From IMG/VR virus record IMGVR_UViG_3300033550_000006, positions 1 to 49,610 of that record: DNA of 49,610 bases; one strand, 5' to 3'. The notes under the pieces are model-generated. The model searched no databases. It was not told where the DNA came from and was given only the letters and a program-made list of their open reading frames with translations. This document shows, one piece after another, positions 41,754-48,833 of this stretch. Made by a program: the position numbers and the translations under genes. Position 1 is the stretch's first letter; each line of letters begins with the position of its first letter. The stretch comes from a virus.

Positions 41754-41824
41754 AGCCCTTTGCACTGCACCCCTCGCTTTCTGCCCTCAGCAAAGGCTTT
41801 CATCGCGGCCATGTAGGAAGGCAT
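41747..41824 (-). CDS. Candidate leader peptide (25 aa) ending in the operator
   Basis: The leftward strand encodes MPSYMAAMKAFAEGRKRGVQ plus five residues. Its TAA stop lies inside the palindromic site. There is no strong ribosome-binding site. If transcribed and translated, ribosomes would stop on the operator and could affect expression of the GTG at 41725. The rest of the 41825-41959 stretch shows no convincing gene. Confidence 0.25.
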   Translation of the reverse strand: MPSYMAAMKAFAEGRKRGVQCKGLL

Positions 41825-41959
41825 GGCTGGCGGCGGTATGAGGCTGCAGGCAACTCCAGACCCGCCGGGGCGCAGTGCAAAACGCTTTTGGCCGGCACCT
41901 CCTGAGCGCGCTGACTAGGCGTCCCATTAGCTTGTCAAGCTGGAGGTGACGGGCAAAAG

Positions 41960-41990
41960 GGCACTGGGGTGGTGCGAACACCCCAGTGCC
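41960..41990 (-). terminator. Rho-independent terminator of the secreted-protein gene
   Basis: A perfect 12-bp stem, GGCACTGGGGTG (41960-41971) and CACCCCAGTGCC (41979-41990), has a 7-nt loop. The leftward transcript continues CTTTTGCCC, a short U-run. It ends the single-gene unit at 42010-42945. Confidence 0.85.
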
Positions 41991-42009
41991 GGAGGTCAAG
42001 CGACCCTGC

Positions 42010-42945
42010 TCACTCGCCCTCGGGACGAACGATGCCCCGACGCTGCGCAGGAGTCAAGGTGTAGAGCAGCGGCACGCCCGCGCACTGGGCGCGGTTGGCC
42101 AGCTGGTACGCCTCGTGCAGGCACAGCACGCGCTTGCCACCTTCCGGGTCGATGGCCGCGGACACGCGCGCCAGCTCACGGTACTCGCAGTTCTGGTCGA
42201 TCTTGCCGCCGCTGAACGACGCGCCACCGAACCACGAACTGAGCGCGCCGCCGCCGGTCTTGTAGCAGGACGCGGTGGCATACGGCGCCGACACCAGCAT
42301 CGACGGGGCCTGATCCACACGCACGCGGTCCGGCGCCTTGGCCTCGTTGAAGGTCACGTTGGTTGACTGCGCGTTGCCGTTGTTGCTGGCGTTGCTGGAG
42401 GTCGACTGCGACTGGCCTTGCGTGGTGCTGGTCGAGGTGCCCACGGTGTTGGACACGTTGTTGCGCACGTCGTTGGTGTTGGACTGGCCCTGCGTCTGGC
42501 CGTTCACGCCGACATTGGACTGGTTCTGGCCTTGGCCCTGCGACTGGCCTTGTCCTTGGTGCTGGCCCTGACCCTGCGAAGCGTTGCCGCCAAGGCCGAT
42601 GCCAGTGCCGCCTGCACCCCCAAGGCCAATGCCAGTCCCACCATCACCTCCACGGCCGCCTTGACCACCCTGACCTCCCTGCCCGCCTTGGGCGACGTTC
42701 TGGTTGATGTTGGTGCTGTCCACGCTGGCGTTGCCACCGGTGGCACTGCCGCCCTGACCGATGCCGACGCCGATGCCCACCCCGGTACCGTTGCCGCCCG
42801 TGGCGGTGTTGTCGCCGCCGGTGGTCGGCGGATTGCAGTTGTTGCCGTGATTGCCGCACGGATTCGGTTGGCTGGGCGCGGCCATGGCTAGACTGGAGGT
42901 GGCCAGCAGGATCGCCAGCAGCAGGTAACGCGAGTGCATCTTCAT
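42010..42945 (-). CDS. Secreted low-complexity Gly/Gln/Asn/Ser protein (311 aa)
   Basis: The protein begins with an N-terminal signal peptide, MKMHSRYLLLAILLATSSLAMA, with cleavage likely after AMA, followed by a Cys pair (CGNHGNNC). Residues about 45-200 are a low-complexity region of Gly-rich units (GTGIGLGGAGGTGIGLGG) and Gln/Gly repeats (QGQGQHQGQGQSQGQGQ), then Asn/Ser/Thr. The C-terminal domain (about 205-311) has four Cys and a GGKIDQNCEYRELAR segment, a pattern I have seen in secreted phage and bacterial hypotheticals. It should be exported, perhaps as an outer-surface or amyloid-like protein. It has its own promoter (43022-43049) and terminator. The start has GAGGA 7 nt upstream. Confidence 0.75.
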   Translation of the reverse strand: MKMHSRYLLLAILLATSSLAMAAPSQPNPCGNHGNNCNPPTTGGDNTATGGNGTGVGIGVGIGQGGSATGGNASVDSTNINQNVAQGGQGGQGGQGGRGGDGGTGIGLGGAGGTGIGLGGNASQGQGQHQGQGQSQGQGQNQSNVGVNGQTQGQSNTNDVRNNVSNTVGTSTSTTQGQSQSTSSNASNNGNAQSTNVTFNEAKAPDRVRVDQAPSMLVSAPYATASCYKTGGGALSSWFGGASFSGGKIDQNCEYRELARVSAAIDPEGGKRVLCLHEAYQLANRAQCAGVPLLYTLTPAQRRGIVRPEGE

Positions 42946-43021
42946 TTAGGAGTCCTCGTTGGATGAGGGGCACAGACGACCCCGCCACGTGCCCCCTTGC
43001 CGTGACGGGTGGTGAAACTGG

Positions 43022-43049
43022 AATGTACGCCTAACTCGAACAGAGTCAA
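43022..43049 (-). promoter_or_regulatory. Sigma70-type promoter of the secreted-protein gene
   Basis: On the leftward strand TTGACT (43044-43049) and TACATT (43022-43027) are 16 bp apart, about 75 nt upstream of the secreted protein's ATG (42945). The leader between them is free of other genes. Confidence 0.65.
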
Positions 43050-43059
43050 GCGTCACAAA

Positions 43060-43254
43060 TTAGTGCGTTGGGCGCTCGCCCACCCGCATGATGCTGACCA
43101 TGACCCGATCGTCGCTGCACTGGAACTGCAACATGCCGGTGTGCGCCAGCAGCGCGACGCTGGCCTCCATCAACTGCTCCGTCAGGCGGGCATACTCGGC
43201 CCACGCCGCGCCTTCCTTGTCCATCAGGTCCTCGACAGCGAACTGCGTTTTCAT
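43060..43254 (-). CDS. Small hypothetical protein (64 aa)
   Basis: This 64-residue protein begins MKTQFAVEDLMDKEGAAW and is rich in Glu, Met and Leu (helical). It ends MVSIMRVGERPTH with no recognised domain. The ATG at 43254 overlaps the upstream stop (ATGA). It is upstream of the secreted gene's promoter and terminates the small-gene operon. Confidence 0.5.
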   Translation of the reverse strand: MKTQFAVEDLMDKEGAAWAEYARLTEQLMEASVALLAHTGMLQFQCSDDRVMVSIMRVGERPTH

Positions 43255-43466
43255 GGCGGCGCACCCCGGTCCCAGAACAGGAATTCCTGCGTCACGACGG
43301 CCTTGCTCAGTTCCTCCAGCGTGGCCGCCGTGTCGGGGATGACTTTCTTGTACCAGCCGCCGATGGGCATGAAGTCGTTGGCATCGGAGATGCGCACGTA
43401 CAGCTCCGACCACTGCGGCTTGACCACCGCACGCAGTTCCAGAATGTCGTATTTGCTGGTAGCCAT
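43251..43466 (-). CDS. Small hypothetical protein (71 aa)
   Basis: This 71-residue, beta-rich protein reads MATSKYDILELRAVVKPQWS and FMPIGGWYKKVIPDT. It is unrecognised and has no signal peptide. The HNH gene's stop is 1 nt upstream of its ATG, and its own TGA overlaps the next ATG. Confidence 0.5.
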   Translation of the reverse strand: MATSKYDILELRAVVKPQWSELYVRISDANDFMPIGGWYKKVIPDTAATLEELSKAVVTQEFLFWDRGAPP

Positions 43467-43467
43467 G

Positions 43468-43692
43468 TCAGCCCCCCTTACGTCGATTGGCCGAGCGCGA
43501 CAGGATCTGCCGGTTCGACTTGGCGTTGTTCATCGGGTTGCCGTCCTTGTGGTCGACTTCCTTGCCGTCGCCCTTGTGCACGCGGCCGGCGCGTTCTTCC
43601 TCGCGGCGCGCGGCATTGCGGCTGGCGCGGGCTTTTTTCTGCTCCGGGGTGCCGTGGTACTCCCGGTATTCCTTTTTGTAGTCGCGTGCCAT
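43468..43692 (-). CDS. Small HNH endonuclease (74 aa)
   Basis: This is a basic protein whose C-terminal half holds the beta-beta-alpha-metal fold: VDHKDGNPMNNAKSNRQIL. D47-H48 start the motif, with Asn and the basic NRRKGG tail. It resembles free-standing HNH nucleases of phages. The start at ATG 43692 has GAGGG 8 nt upstream. ATG 43698, which overlaps the upstream stop, is too close to that ribosome-binding site. It is probably a nicking or homing-type enzyme or a packaging accessory. Confidence 0.7.
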   Translation of the reverse strand: MARDYKKEYREYHGTPEQKKARASRNAARREEERAGRVHKGDGKEVDHKDGNPMNNAKSNRQILSRSANRRKGG

Positions 43693-43694
43693 GG

Positions 43695-43985
43695 TCATTC
43701 CCTCATAGACAGGAGTTGCTGGGTCACCTCGTTGGCCAGCTTGCTTCCACCGTGCTTGTCGGGGTGGCATAGGCGGATGAGGCGTTCGAGGAATTCTGGA
43801 TCGAATCGAGCAGGTTTGCCATACGCCGCGGCGCGGAACAGCGACGGCACGGCAGCGCCCTCCTGCCGAAACAGCCGCTCTTGGGCCTTGGCGTAGGCGT
43901 CAAGGTAGACCTTGCGCTCATGCGCAGCTACCGCCCATTTCCACGCGGTGAAAAGCAGCAGCACCAGCAAAATCTCGTACTCCAT
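43695..43985 (-). CDS. Membrane-anchored J-domain-like protein (96 aa)
   Basis: An N-terminal membrane anchor (EILLVLLLFTAWKWAVA, residues about 4-20) is followed by a charged helix. A J-domain-like end follows with HPD at 74-76 in RLIRLCHPDKHGGSKLANEV. The HPD tripeptide is the Hsp70-stimulating signature of DnaJ, so this could recruit host DnaK to the membrane. The J-domain seems shortened. A chance HPDK match in a small family is possible. It overlaps its neighbours by 1-3 nt. Confidence 0.5.
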   Translation of the reverse strand: MEYEILLVLLLFTAWKWAVAAHERKVYLDAYAKAQERLFRQEGAAVPSLFRAAAYGKPARFDPEFLERLIRLCHPDKHGGSKLANEVTQQLLSMRE

Positions 43986-43986
43986 G

Positions 43987-44394
43987 TCACTTCTCCCCGA
44001 GTTTGGCCACGTACTTGTCCCATCCACCGCAGCGGTCAACTGCCGCGATGGCCCCCTGCAGCGTCGACGTCGCCACGCCCGCGCCAGCCGCCATAGCTTG
44101 GATGCCCAGCTTGCGATCGAGCGAATGGTATTCCGCGTGCAGCTTGCCCAATTTACCCAACGTCAAGGCGCGCGGCAGGCGGGGGCGGAAGTCAGGATCC
44201 ACCTCCACCTGCACGCGCTTGGATGGCTTGCACAGCAGAGCGCCGCAGGAACGCACCCGGCCATCACGCAACGCCGGGGCCGGCACCATCTTGACGACGC
44301 CGCATGAACACCGGACGCTCACCATCGTCTCCCTGCCGCCCCAGACACTCGTCAGGACAGAGAGCTTGCCGTACTTTTTGCGTAACTTCTTCAT
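43987..44394 (-). CDS. Zinc-ribbon protein, HNH-associated-type N-terminus (135 aa)
   Basis: Residues 1-55 read YGKLSVLTSVWGGRE and then RCSCGVVKMVPAPALRDGRV-RSCGALLC. This is a zinc-binding domain found at the N-terminus of many phage HNH/AP2-type proteins, here without the nuclease. Residues 70-135 are helical (LHAEYHSLDRKLGIQAMAAG). It may be a DNA-binding relic or regulator. Its 5' end overlaps the preceding gene by 131 nt. Confidence 0.55.
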   Translation of the reverse strand: MKKLRKKYGKLSVLTSVWGGRETMVSVRCSCGVVKMVPAPALRDGRVRSCGALLCKPSKRVQVEVDPDFRPRLPRALTLGKLGKLHAEYHSLDRKLGIQAMAAGAGVATSTLQGAIAAVDRCGGWDKYVAKLGEK

Positions 44395-45103
44395 AGTCGA
44401 TTTCTCGTGGGTCGATCTCGTACATGTGGTACAAGGGTTTGCCCGTCACGCCGCTATACAGGCTAGATGCGTCCCGGGTCACGCTGACAGGGCGAGGGTT
44501 CCGCACGTCAATCACAGCGCCGGGGTCCACGCCGGTCAGCGCGCTGAAATACACCGTGCGCGGGCTGATGTTCATCACGTCACGATCGCGCTGGTCAATT
44601 TGCGACAACACTGCCCCAATGCCGTACGTGTAGCACACGGGGTCATCCACTTTGCCCATCAACAGAGCATAAAGCGCTGGGTTGGCCTCGGGTTCGGCCA
44701 GCGTGTTGGCCACAAGGCGACCATAGAACGCCCCCATGCGGTCCACCAGCTGCTGCGAGGACATAAGCTGCCAAGCCCCTTTGATGTTGGTGAAATCAGG
44801 GAACATCAATCGCAGGTTTCGGTACAGCACCAGCGACACGTCCACGGGGTAGCCGCGCATGAGCAACATAATGAACACCGTGTCGGCGCCGTACGACGAC
44901 ATGTCGAAGTGCGGATGTGCTTGGAGCAGAGCAATTGGGTGATAGGGTGCGCGCGTGGCGACCCGCTGCCTCGCCAAGTCAGCAACCCGGTCCATGACCC
45001 GCTTGTCGTGGACAGAGCAGTTGGCGCGGATAAGCACGCGGTTAACCGATTCGCGCCATCCGCGTTCCTCGGCTTCCAGCATTTCAAGCCTCTTGTCGGA
45101 CAA
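44264..45103 (-). CDS. Hypothetical protein (279 aa)
   Basis: This is a mostly helical, soluble protein (LEMLEAEERGWRESVNRVL..., DTVFIMLLMRGYPVDVSLVLYR, MGAFYGRLVANTLAEPE) I do not recognise. It starts at TTG 45103 with a strong GGGAGGTG 5 nt upstream. ATG 45082 is a weaker alternative. The last 40 residues overlap the next gene and are Arg/Gly-rich, like a frame shadow. The true stop may have been lost by mutation. Confidence 0.55.
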   Translation of the reverse strand: MSDKRLEMLEAEERGWRESVNRVLIRANCSVHDKRVMDRVADLARQRVATRAPYHPIALLQAHPHFDMSSYGADTVFIMLLMRGYPVDVSLVLYRNLRLMFPDFTNIKGAWQLMSSQQLVDRMGAFYGRLVANTLAEPEANPALYALLMGKVDDPVCYTYGIGAVLSQIDQRDRDVMNISPRTVYFSALTGVDPGAVIDVRNPRPVSVTRDASSLYSGVTGKPLYHMYEIDPREIDYEEVTQKVRQALCPDECLGRQGDDGERPVFMRRRQDGAGPGVA

Positions 45104-45332
45104 TCCACACCTCCCGGTCGGCTAACCACGTCATGCTGAAAGACCTGCCTGAGCGCTGCAGAAAACGCGCCACCACGTTGACGTCACGGGTGTCAGCGTA
45201 GGCGCCCACGCCATGCACGCTGAACTCCTGCAGTAGTTTTTTGATGTACTGCTTGCGGGGGAAAGGCGACACCCGCAGGAGCGGCGCCTCCCGCGGGTAC
45301 CCAGCCGCATAGTGACCGTGGGTGATGGTCAC
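45084..45332 (-). CDS. Small hypothetical protein (82 aa)
   Basis: This 82-residue protein starts at GTG 45332, overlapping the DUF3150-like gene's stop (GTGA). It is basic, with KQYIKKLLQEFSVHG and FSMTWLADREVWIVRQEA, and no recognised domain. It is coupled to the regulated module, so it may belong to the same functional unit. Confidence 0.5.
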   Translation of the reverse strand: MTITHGHYAAGYPREAPLLRVSPFPRKQYIKKLLQEFSVHGVGAYADTRDVNVVARFLQRSGRSFSMTWLADREVWIVRQEA

Positions 45333-46219
45333 TGGCCGAGCGTCGAATGCAGCTTGGACAGGATCTCGTCGGTAGACTGCTTGACCGACATGGCCACACC
45401 CACGTTACTGCGCAGCACCTCGGCGTCGAACCCGGCGATGCGCTCGCGCACCTCCCGCGTCAACCGCTCCAGCGTCGCATCGCCGAACACGTTGAGCGAA
45501 GCCAGCAGGTCCACCGTCTCGCGCAGCTGGGACACCATGGTATCGCGAAACACCTTGGTCTTGCCCTTCTCCTCGTCCAGCTGCAGCCGGTCGCTGTAGC
45601 GCTCCAGCGACTCGCGCAACCGCCCCCATGCCGCCCGCAAGGCGTCGCCCACCTGCCGCTGCACGTTACCTTCGTAGTGCTGCTGCCATGCGACAGCGGC
45701 CTTCTCGGACATGCCCACTCGCACGTCGCCAAAGTCCTTGGGGACCGGCGAAAATGAAACCTTGATGGAGAACTTGCTGCGCACCACGTCCGGCTGCGGG
45801 TAGTCGCTGTCCTCGCCCATATCGCCGAGGTTGGCCACAGCCTGCGCGCGCAGCACCGGGTACTGGGCCACGAAATCGTCCACGGTCTTATCGAACTCGA
45901 CCTCCAGATCACGCAGCTTGCCGACCACCACCAGCGCACGGGCGTTGGGCAGCAGGCGGTTACCGGCGTCGTCCCACGGCACCGTGTTGGTGTCGATGTA
46001 GTCGCGGATCTGGTTGGCCTTGCGCTGCACTTCCTTGAGCGCGGCATCGGCGTTGGCGAGCAGATGCTTGTTGACCCGGGCCGCGTCGTTGGTGGCGCCG
46101 GCCGCCGTGATGGTTTTCTGGGTCTGCTTTTTGTCCAGCTTGCGGGCGGACCACACGCTGATGGAGCAGTAGGCCAGCATGCATGCGTCGGCGATGTTGG
46201 GAATGGTGACGTTGGTCAT
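45329..46219 (-). CDS. DUF3150-like protein of the MoxR/VWA module (296 aa)
   Basis: This 296-residue helical protein (SISVWSARKLDKKQTQKTI..., KANQIRDYIDTNTVPWDDAG, then long coiled-coil-like helices to the end) fits the DUF3150 family by size and by its place beside CobS-like AAA+ and VWA genes in other phages and plasmids. The assignment is from memory and context. The palindromic site 46238-46254 lies 19 nt before the ATG, which has AAGGAAA upstream. It may be separately transcribed or regulated within the operon. Confidence 0.6.
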   Translation of the reverse strand: MTNVTIPNIADACMLAYCSISVWSARKLDKKQTQKTITAAGATNDAARVNKHLLANADAALKEVQRKANQIRDYIDTNTVPWDDAGNRLLPNARALVVVGKLRDLEVEFDKTVDDFVAQYPVLRAQAVANLGDMGEDSDYPQPDVVRSKFSIKVSFSPVPKDFGDVRVGMSEKAAVAWQQHYEGNVQRQVGDALRAAWGRLRESLERYSDRLQLDEEKGKTKVFRDTMVSQLRETVDLLASLNVFGDATLERLTREVRERIAGFDAEVLRSNVGVAMSVKQSTDEILSKLHSTLGQ

Positions 46220-46237
46220 GGCGGTTTCCTTGCGGTA

Positions 46238-46254
46238 GTTATAACGGTTTTAAC
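46238..46254. promoter_or_regulatory. 17-bp palindromic operator copy 2
   Basis: The sequence is GTTATAACGGTTTTAAC. It occupies half of the 35-nt gap between the VWA gene's stop (46255-46257) and the DUF3150-like start. On the leftward strand TATAAC follows, a possible -10 box, so it may mark an internal promoter. Confidence 0.7.
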
Positions 46255-47436
46255 TTAGCCCTCGATATACACGTGCCGCAGCTTCTCCGGCGGCTTAACG
46301 CTGGGGACAGTGATGGCCCAGATGAGCGGCTTCTCACTGTCGCAGAACGGCGTATAGCCATCGGTCAGGACTACGATGATGTCCGCCTTCTCTTTCTCGC
46401 CACGGCGTACGCCCTTGGTCATGTCCGTGCCGCCGCCACCCGGCACTTTCTTGTTCAGCACCGCGCGCAGGTCCGAGCTGTTTTTCACCACGTCCACGCG
46501 GTGCACGGCGGCATCGGTCCACGCGATGCTGACCATCTCGGGGCGCGCGTCGTCCATGATGGACGCCATGTGGCCGCCGAAGAACTGCAGCATCTCGTCG
46601 TTGATGGACCCGGACGTGTCCACCACGATGAAGATGTGCCCCGTGCCGTGCGCCGTGCGGCCCGGAGCACCGATGCCCCGCACCACCAGCCGGCGCTGCA
46701 GCCGGCGCCACGTGGAGTTGTCGTTGCCGCGGAACACCGACTTGACGAACTGGCGCAGGATGGCCCACGGCGACTCGTTGGGTCGCTTGAGCGCGCCCAC
46801 CAGCCGCTCCATGCCGGCGGGGTAGTTGCCGGTGATGGCCTTGTGCGCCTCCGCCGCCTGCATCACCTCGGCCGGGCCGATGGGCGCGGTCTTGCCCTCG
46901 GCCGCCTCGGCTTCACCGCTGCCGTGACCATCCAGCGCCTGTTGCCCATCGGTCTTACTGCCCTTGCCATTGCCGTTGCCGTTTCCCTGATTGTCCGGCA
47001 TCAAGCAGTAGATCTCCTCCGGCGTCATCTCGTCGGTGTACTGGTTGTCCAGACAGATCTCGAACCCGACTCGATTGGGGTCAGGCACCGCGCCCACACC
47101 GCTTTTGCGCAGAGCGAAGTTGATGGCGTAGTCCGCCGCTTTGTTCATCTTGTAGTGGTTATACGGCTTGCCGTCTGGGCCAACGCCCGATTTGATGAAC
47201 TGTTCCATGCGCGGCAGGTGCCCCCATGCCATGTGCATGATCTCATGCGCCACACAGAACACCGCCTCATCGTCAGTCAGCTTGGCAATGAACTCCGGGT
47301 TGTAAGCGATCTCGTACGGAGTCACGTACAGAGTCGGTTGCTTAGGGTCCTCCCGGTGCGGCACCTTGTGCATCAAGGTACCGAAAAACGGGTGGGACAG
47401 CTGCAGGGCCATACAGGCTTCGTTGTAAATCGCCAT
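46255..47436 (-). CDS. Metallopeptidase-VWA protein (CobT/DUF2201-like, 393 aa)
   Basis: The N-terminal part is a zinc-peptidase-like domain: H64-EIM-H68 with W71-GH following (CVAHEIMHMAWGH). A Gly/Asn/Asp-rich linker (150-185) follows. The C-terminal VWA-like domain has the MIDAS D273-TSGS (VVDTSGSIN), T337 (GGGGTDMT) and D359 (LTDG). It corresponds to the DUF2201 arrangement of a metallopeptidase domain plus a VWA-like domain. It works with a MoxR AAA+ partner in chaperone-like complexes. The start at 47436 has GAGG 7 nt upstream; the gap to the ATPase gene is 8 nt. Confidence 0.8.
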   Translation of the reverse strand: MAIYNEACMALQLSHPFFGTLMHKVPHREDPKQPTLYVTPYEIAYNPEFIAKLTDDEAVFCVAHEIMHMAWGHLPRMEQFIKSGVGPDGKPYNHYKMNKAADYAINFALRKSGVGAVPDPNRVGFEICLDNQYTDEMTPEEIYCLMPDNQGNGNGNGKGSKTDGQQALDGHGSGEAEAAEGKTAPIGPAEVMQAAEAHKAITGNYPAGMERLVGALKRPNESPWAILRQFVKSVFRGNDNSTWRRLQRRLVVRGIGAPGRTAHGTGHIFIVVDTSGSINDEMLQFFGGHMASIMDDARPEMVSIAWTDAAVHRVDVVKNSSDLRAVLNKKVPGGGGTDMTKGVRRGEKEKADIIVVLTDGYTPFCDSEKPLIWAITVPSVKPPEKLRHVYIEG

Positions 47437-47444
47437 GACGAACC

Positions 47445-48524
47445 TCAGACAGTGATGTACTTGGAGAACTTCTGCAGCAGCGGCTGATTGGCCATGATCC
47501 ACTGGTACGCGGCCGGCGTGCCCATGAACTGCGGATTGCGGCGGCACAGTGCGACGAAGCCGGTCACGGCGAAGTTCGGGTCGAACCGCGCCAGATACGT
47601 GCACACCTGCTCCATGTGGGGGAGTTGGCAGCGCACCGCCACCAGCATGACCATGGCGTAGCGCATGTCCAGACCTTCCGGGATGGGCGTGCCAGTGGGG
47701 TTGGCCACAACCTGCTCGTAGCTGGGCAAGTTCATCGCCGTACGCACCAGTCCGGCCAGCTCACCCGCCGGGCCTCCGCCGATGACACCCGCCAGAAGTG
47801 CCATGCCCAGTTTGTTGTCGACCATGGCGCGGATGCCACCGGGGTAATGCTTGGCCAAGTCACTGCAGGCATGAATGGAGCGCGGCGTGCAGTACGGCGC
47901 ATCGGGAGCCTTGGGCACCGTACCGGCGAACACCACTTCCGGGCGGAACTTGGCGAAGGCGATGACTTCCGGCTCCAGCCCGGCTTCGATCGCCCACATT
48001 GCCCAGTCGTCCGGGGTCGGAGAGTTGACCTTGACGATGCTCAATCGGTTGACGACGTGCGACAGCAAGGTGTTGGCGCCAGCACCGTCGTCCAACCCGT
48101 TACCCGCCAGCACCACCATCCAGCCATCGGGCAACTGGTAGCTGCCGATGCGGCGTTCGTAGATGAGCGGCGCCACGGCTTTCTGCACCTCATGCGGGGC
48201 CTGCACGAACTCGTCGAGGAACAGGATACCGTAGGGGTGGTTCTCGACCGCATCCCAGAACGCCGGCTTGGTGAAGCGGGCGTTGTCGCCATCGGGAATG
48301 AGGTAACCGCGCACATCCACTTCGGACACCGAGGTGAGGTGGAACTCTTCCACGTGCACCGGCTTGACCAATTCCAGTTGCAGGTGCGAAGCAGCGAGAC
48401 GGACCATGGCCGTCTTGCCCACGCCGGGCGGGCCGATGAACAGCGGGGTACGCTTGGCGTGGTAGCAGGTCTTGATGGCGTCGACGATGTCGTTGGCGGG
48501 GATATTGAAGTTGACGTTGCTCAT
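47445..48524 (-). CDS. MoxR/CobS-like AAA+ ATPase (359 aa)
   Basis: Walker A is GPPGVGKT (31-38). Walker B is ILFLDEF (100-106). A sensor 1-like AGN follows LPDGWMVVL, and the arginine-finger region NRLSIVKV comes after it. The C-terminal helical part fits the MoxR family. It likely remodels a target with the VWA protein. The ATG at 48524 has AAGGA 9-10 nt upstream. An operator palindrome lies 15 nt upstream, and a strong promoter lies at 48589-48617. Confidence 0.85.
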   Translation of the reverse strand: MSNVNFNIPANDIVDAIKTCYHAKRTPLFIGPPGVGKTAMVRLAASHLQLELVKPVHVEEFHLTSVSEVDVRGYLIPDGDNARFTKPAFWDAVENHPYGILFLDEFVQAPHEVQKAVAPLIYERRIGSYQLPDGWMVVLAGNGLDDGAGANTLLSHVVNRLSIVKVNSPTPDDWAMWAIEAGLEPEVIAFAKFRPEVVFAGTVPKAPDAPYCTPRSIHACSDLAKHYPGGIRAMVDNKLGMALLAGVIGGGPAGELAGLVRTAMNLPSYEQVVANPTGTPIPEGLDMRYAMVMLVAVRCQLPHMEQVCTYLARFDPNFAVTGFVALCRRNPQFMGTPAAYQWIMANQPLLQKFSKYITV

Positions 48525-48538
48525 GTGCAGGGTCCTTG

Positions 48539-48555
48539 GTTAAAACGGTTTTAAC
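48539..48555. promoter_or_regulatory. 17-bp palindromic operator copy 3 (perfect)
   Basis: GTTAAAACGGTTTTAAC is a perfect dyad: GTTAAAAC and GTTTTAAC around a single centre base. It lies between the promoter and the ATPase ribosome-binding site, about 27-43 nt downstream of the predicted start of transcription, so a bound repressor would block the transcript. Confidence 0.8.
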
Positions 48556-48588
48556 TGGGAATCTGTCCGGCCATCGAACAGTGTAGAT

Positions 48589-48617
48589 ATTATCGCAAGT
48601 TATACCGGTTAAGTCAA
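48589..48617 (-). promoter_or_regulatory. Near-consensus sigma70 promoter for the MoxR-VWA-DUF3150 operon
   Basis: On the leftward strand TTGACT (48612-48617) and GATAAT (48589-48594) are exactly 17 bp apart. The expected start of transcription is near 48582. The -35 overlaps the stop codon of the upstream small gene, and the spacer holds a degenerate operator. Confidence 0.85.
48599..48615. promoter_or_regulatory. Degenerate operator copy 4 inside the promoter spacer
   Basis: GTTATACCGGTTAAGTC matches copy 2 at 12 of 17 bases: one half-site is good and the other weak. It lies between the -35 and -10 boxes and overlaps the -35, a typical place for a repressor's secondary site. Confidence 0.5.
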
Positions 48618-48823
48618 TAGCTGATGTCGAACCTGTCCATCCAGAACTTGGCTGGAGGCAAGCCGGGGCCGGTGGTCACGATGATAAAATCACGGCCGCC
48701 GACGACTTCGCATCGGCACGAAAGGCTGAGCTTGTGGAACAGTTTCAGCACCTCCGCGTACTTGACCCGCATCTCGGGTGAGAGTTTGTTGTAGTCGCTG
48801 CGGATGGCGGCAGGCAGTTGCAT
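48614..48823 (-). CDS. Small hypothetical protein (69 aa) between terminator and promoter
   Basis: This 69-residue protein reads MQLPAAIRSDYNKLSPEMRV and KFWMDRFDISY, with two Cys in CRCEVVGG. It is unrecognised. The start at 48823 has GGAG 5-6 nt upstream. It begins just after a strong leftward terminator (48834-48863), and its end overlaps the next promoter, so its own promoter is unclear. It may be expressed by readthrough. Confidence 0.55.
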   Translation of the reverse strand: MQLPAAIRSDYNKLSPEMRVKYAEVLKLFHKLSLSCRCEVVGGRDFIIVTTGPGLPPAKFWMDRFDISY

Positions 48824-48833
48824 GGGTGCTCCG

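Noticed and set aside
41825-41959. Possible small ORF or structured RNA between the operator and the terminator
   Set aside because: A weak dyad (CACCTCC/GGAGGTG with an inner AGCTTG-T-CAAGCT) is visible but no conserved RNA family or convincing gene is recognised.
45329-47436. Cobalamin (CobS/CobT) biosynthesis function
   Set aside because: Only AAA+ and VWA-type homologues are present, with no cobaltochelatase large subunit or other cobalamin genes.
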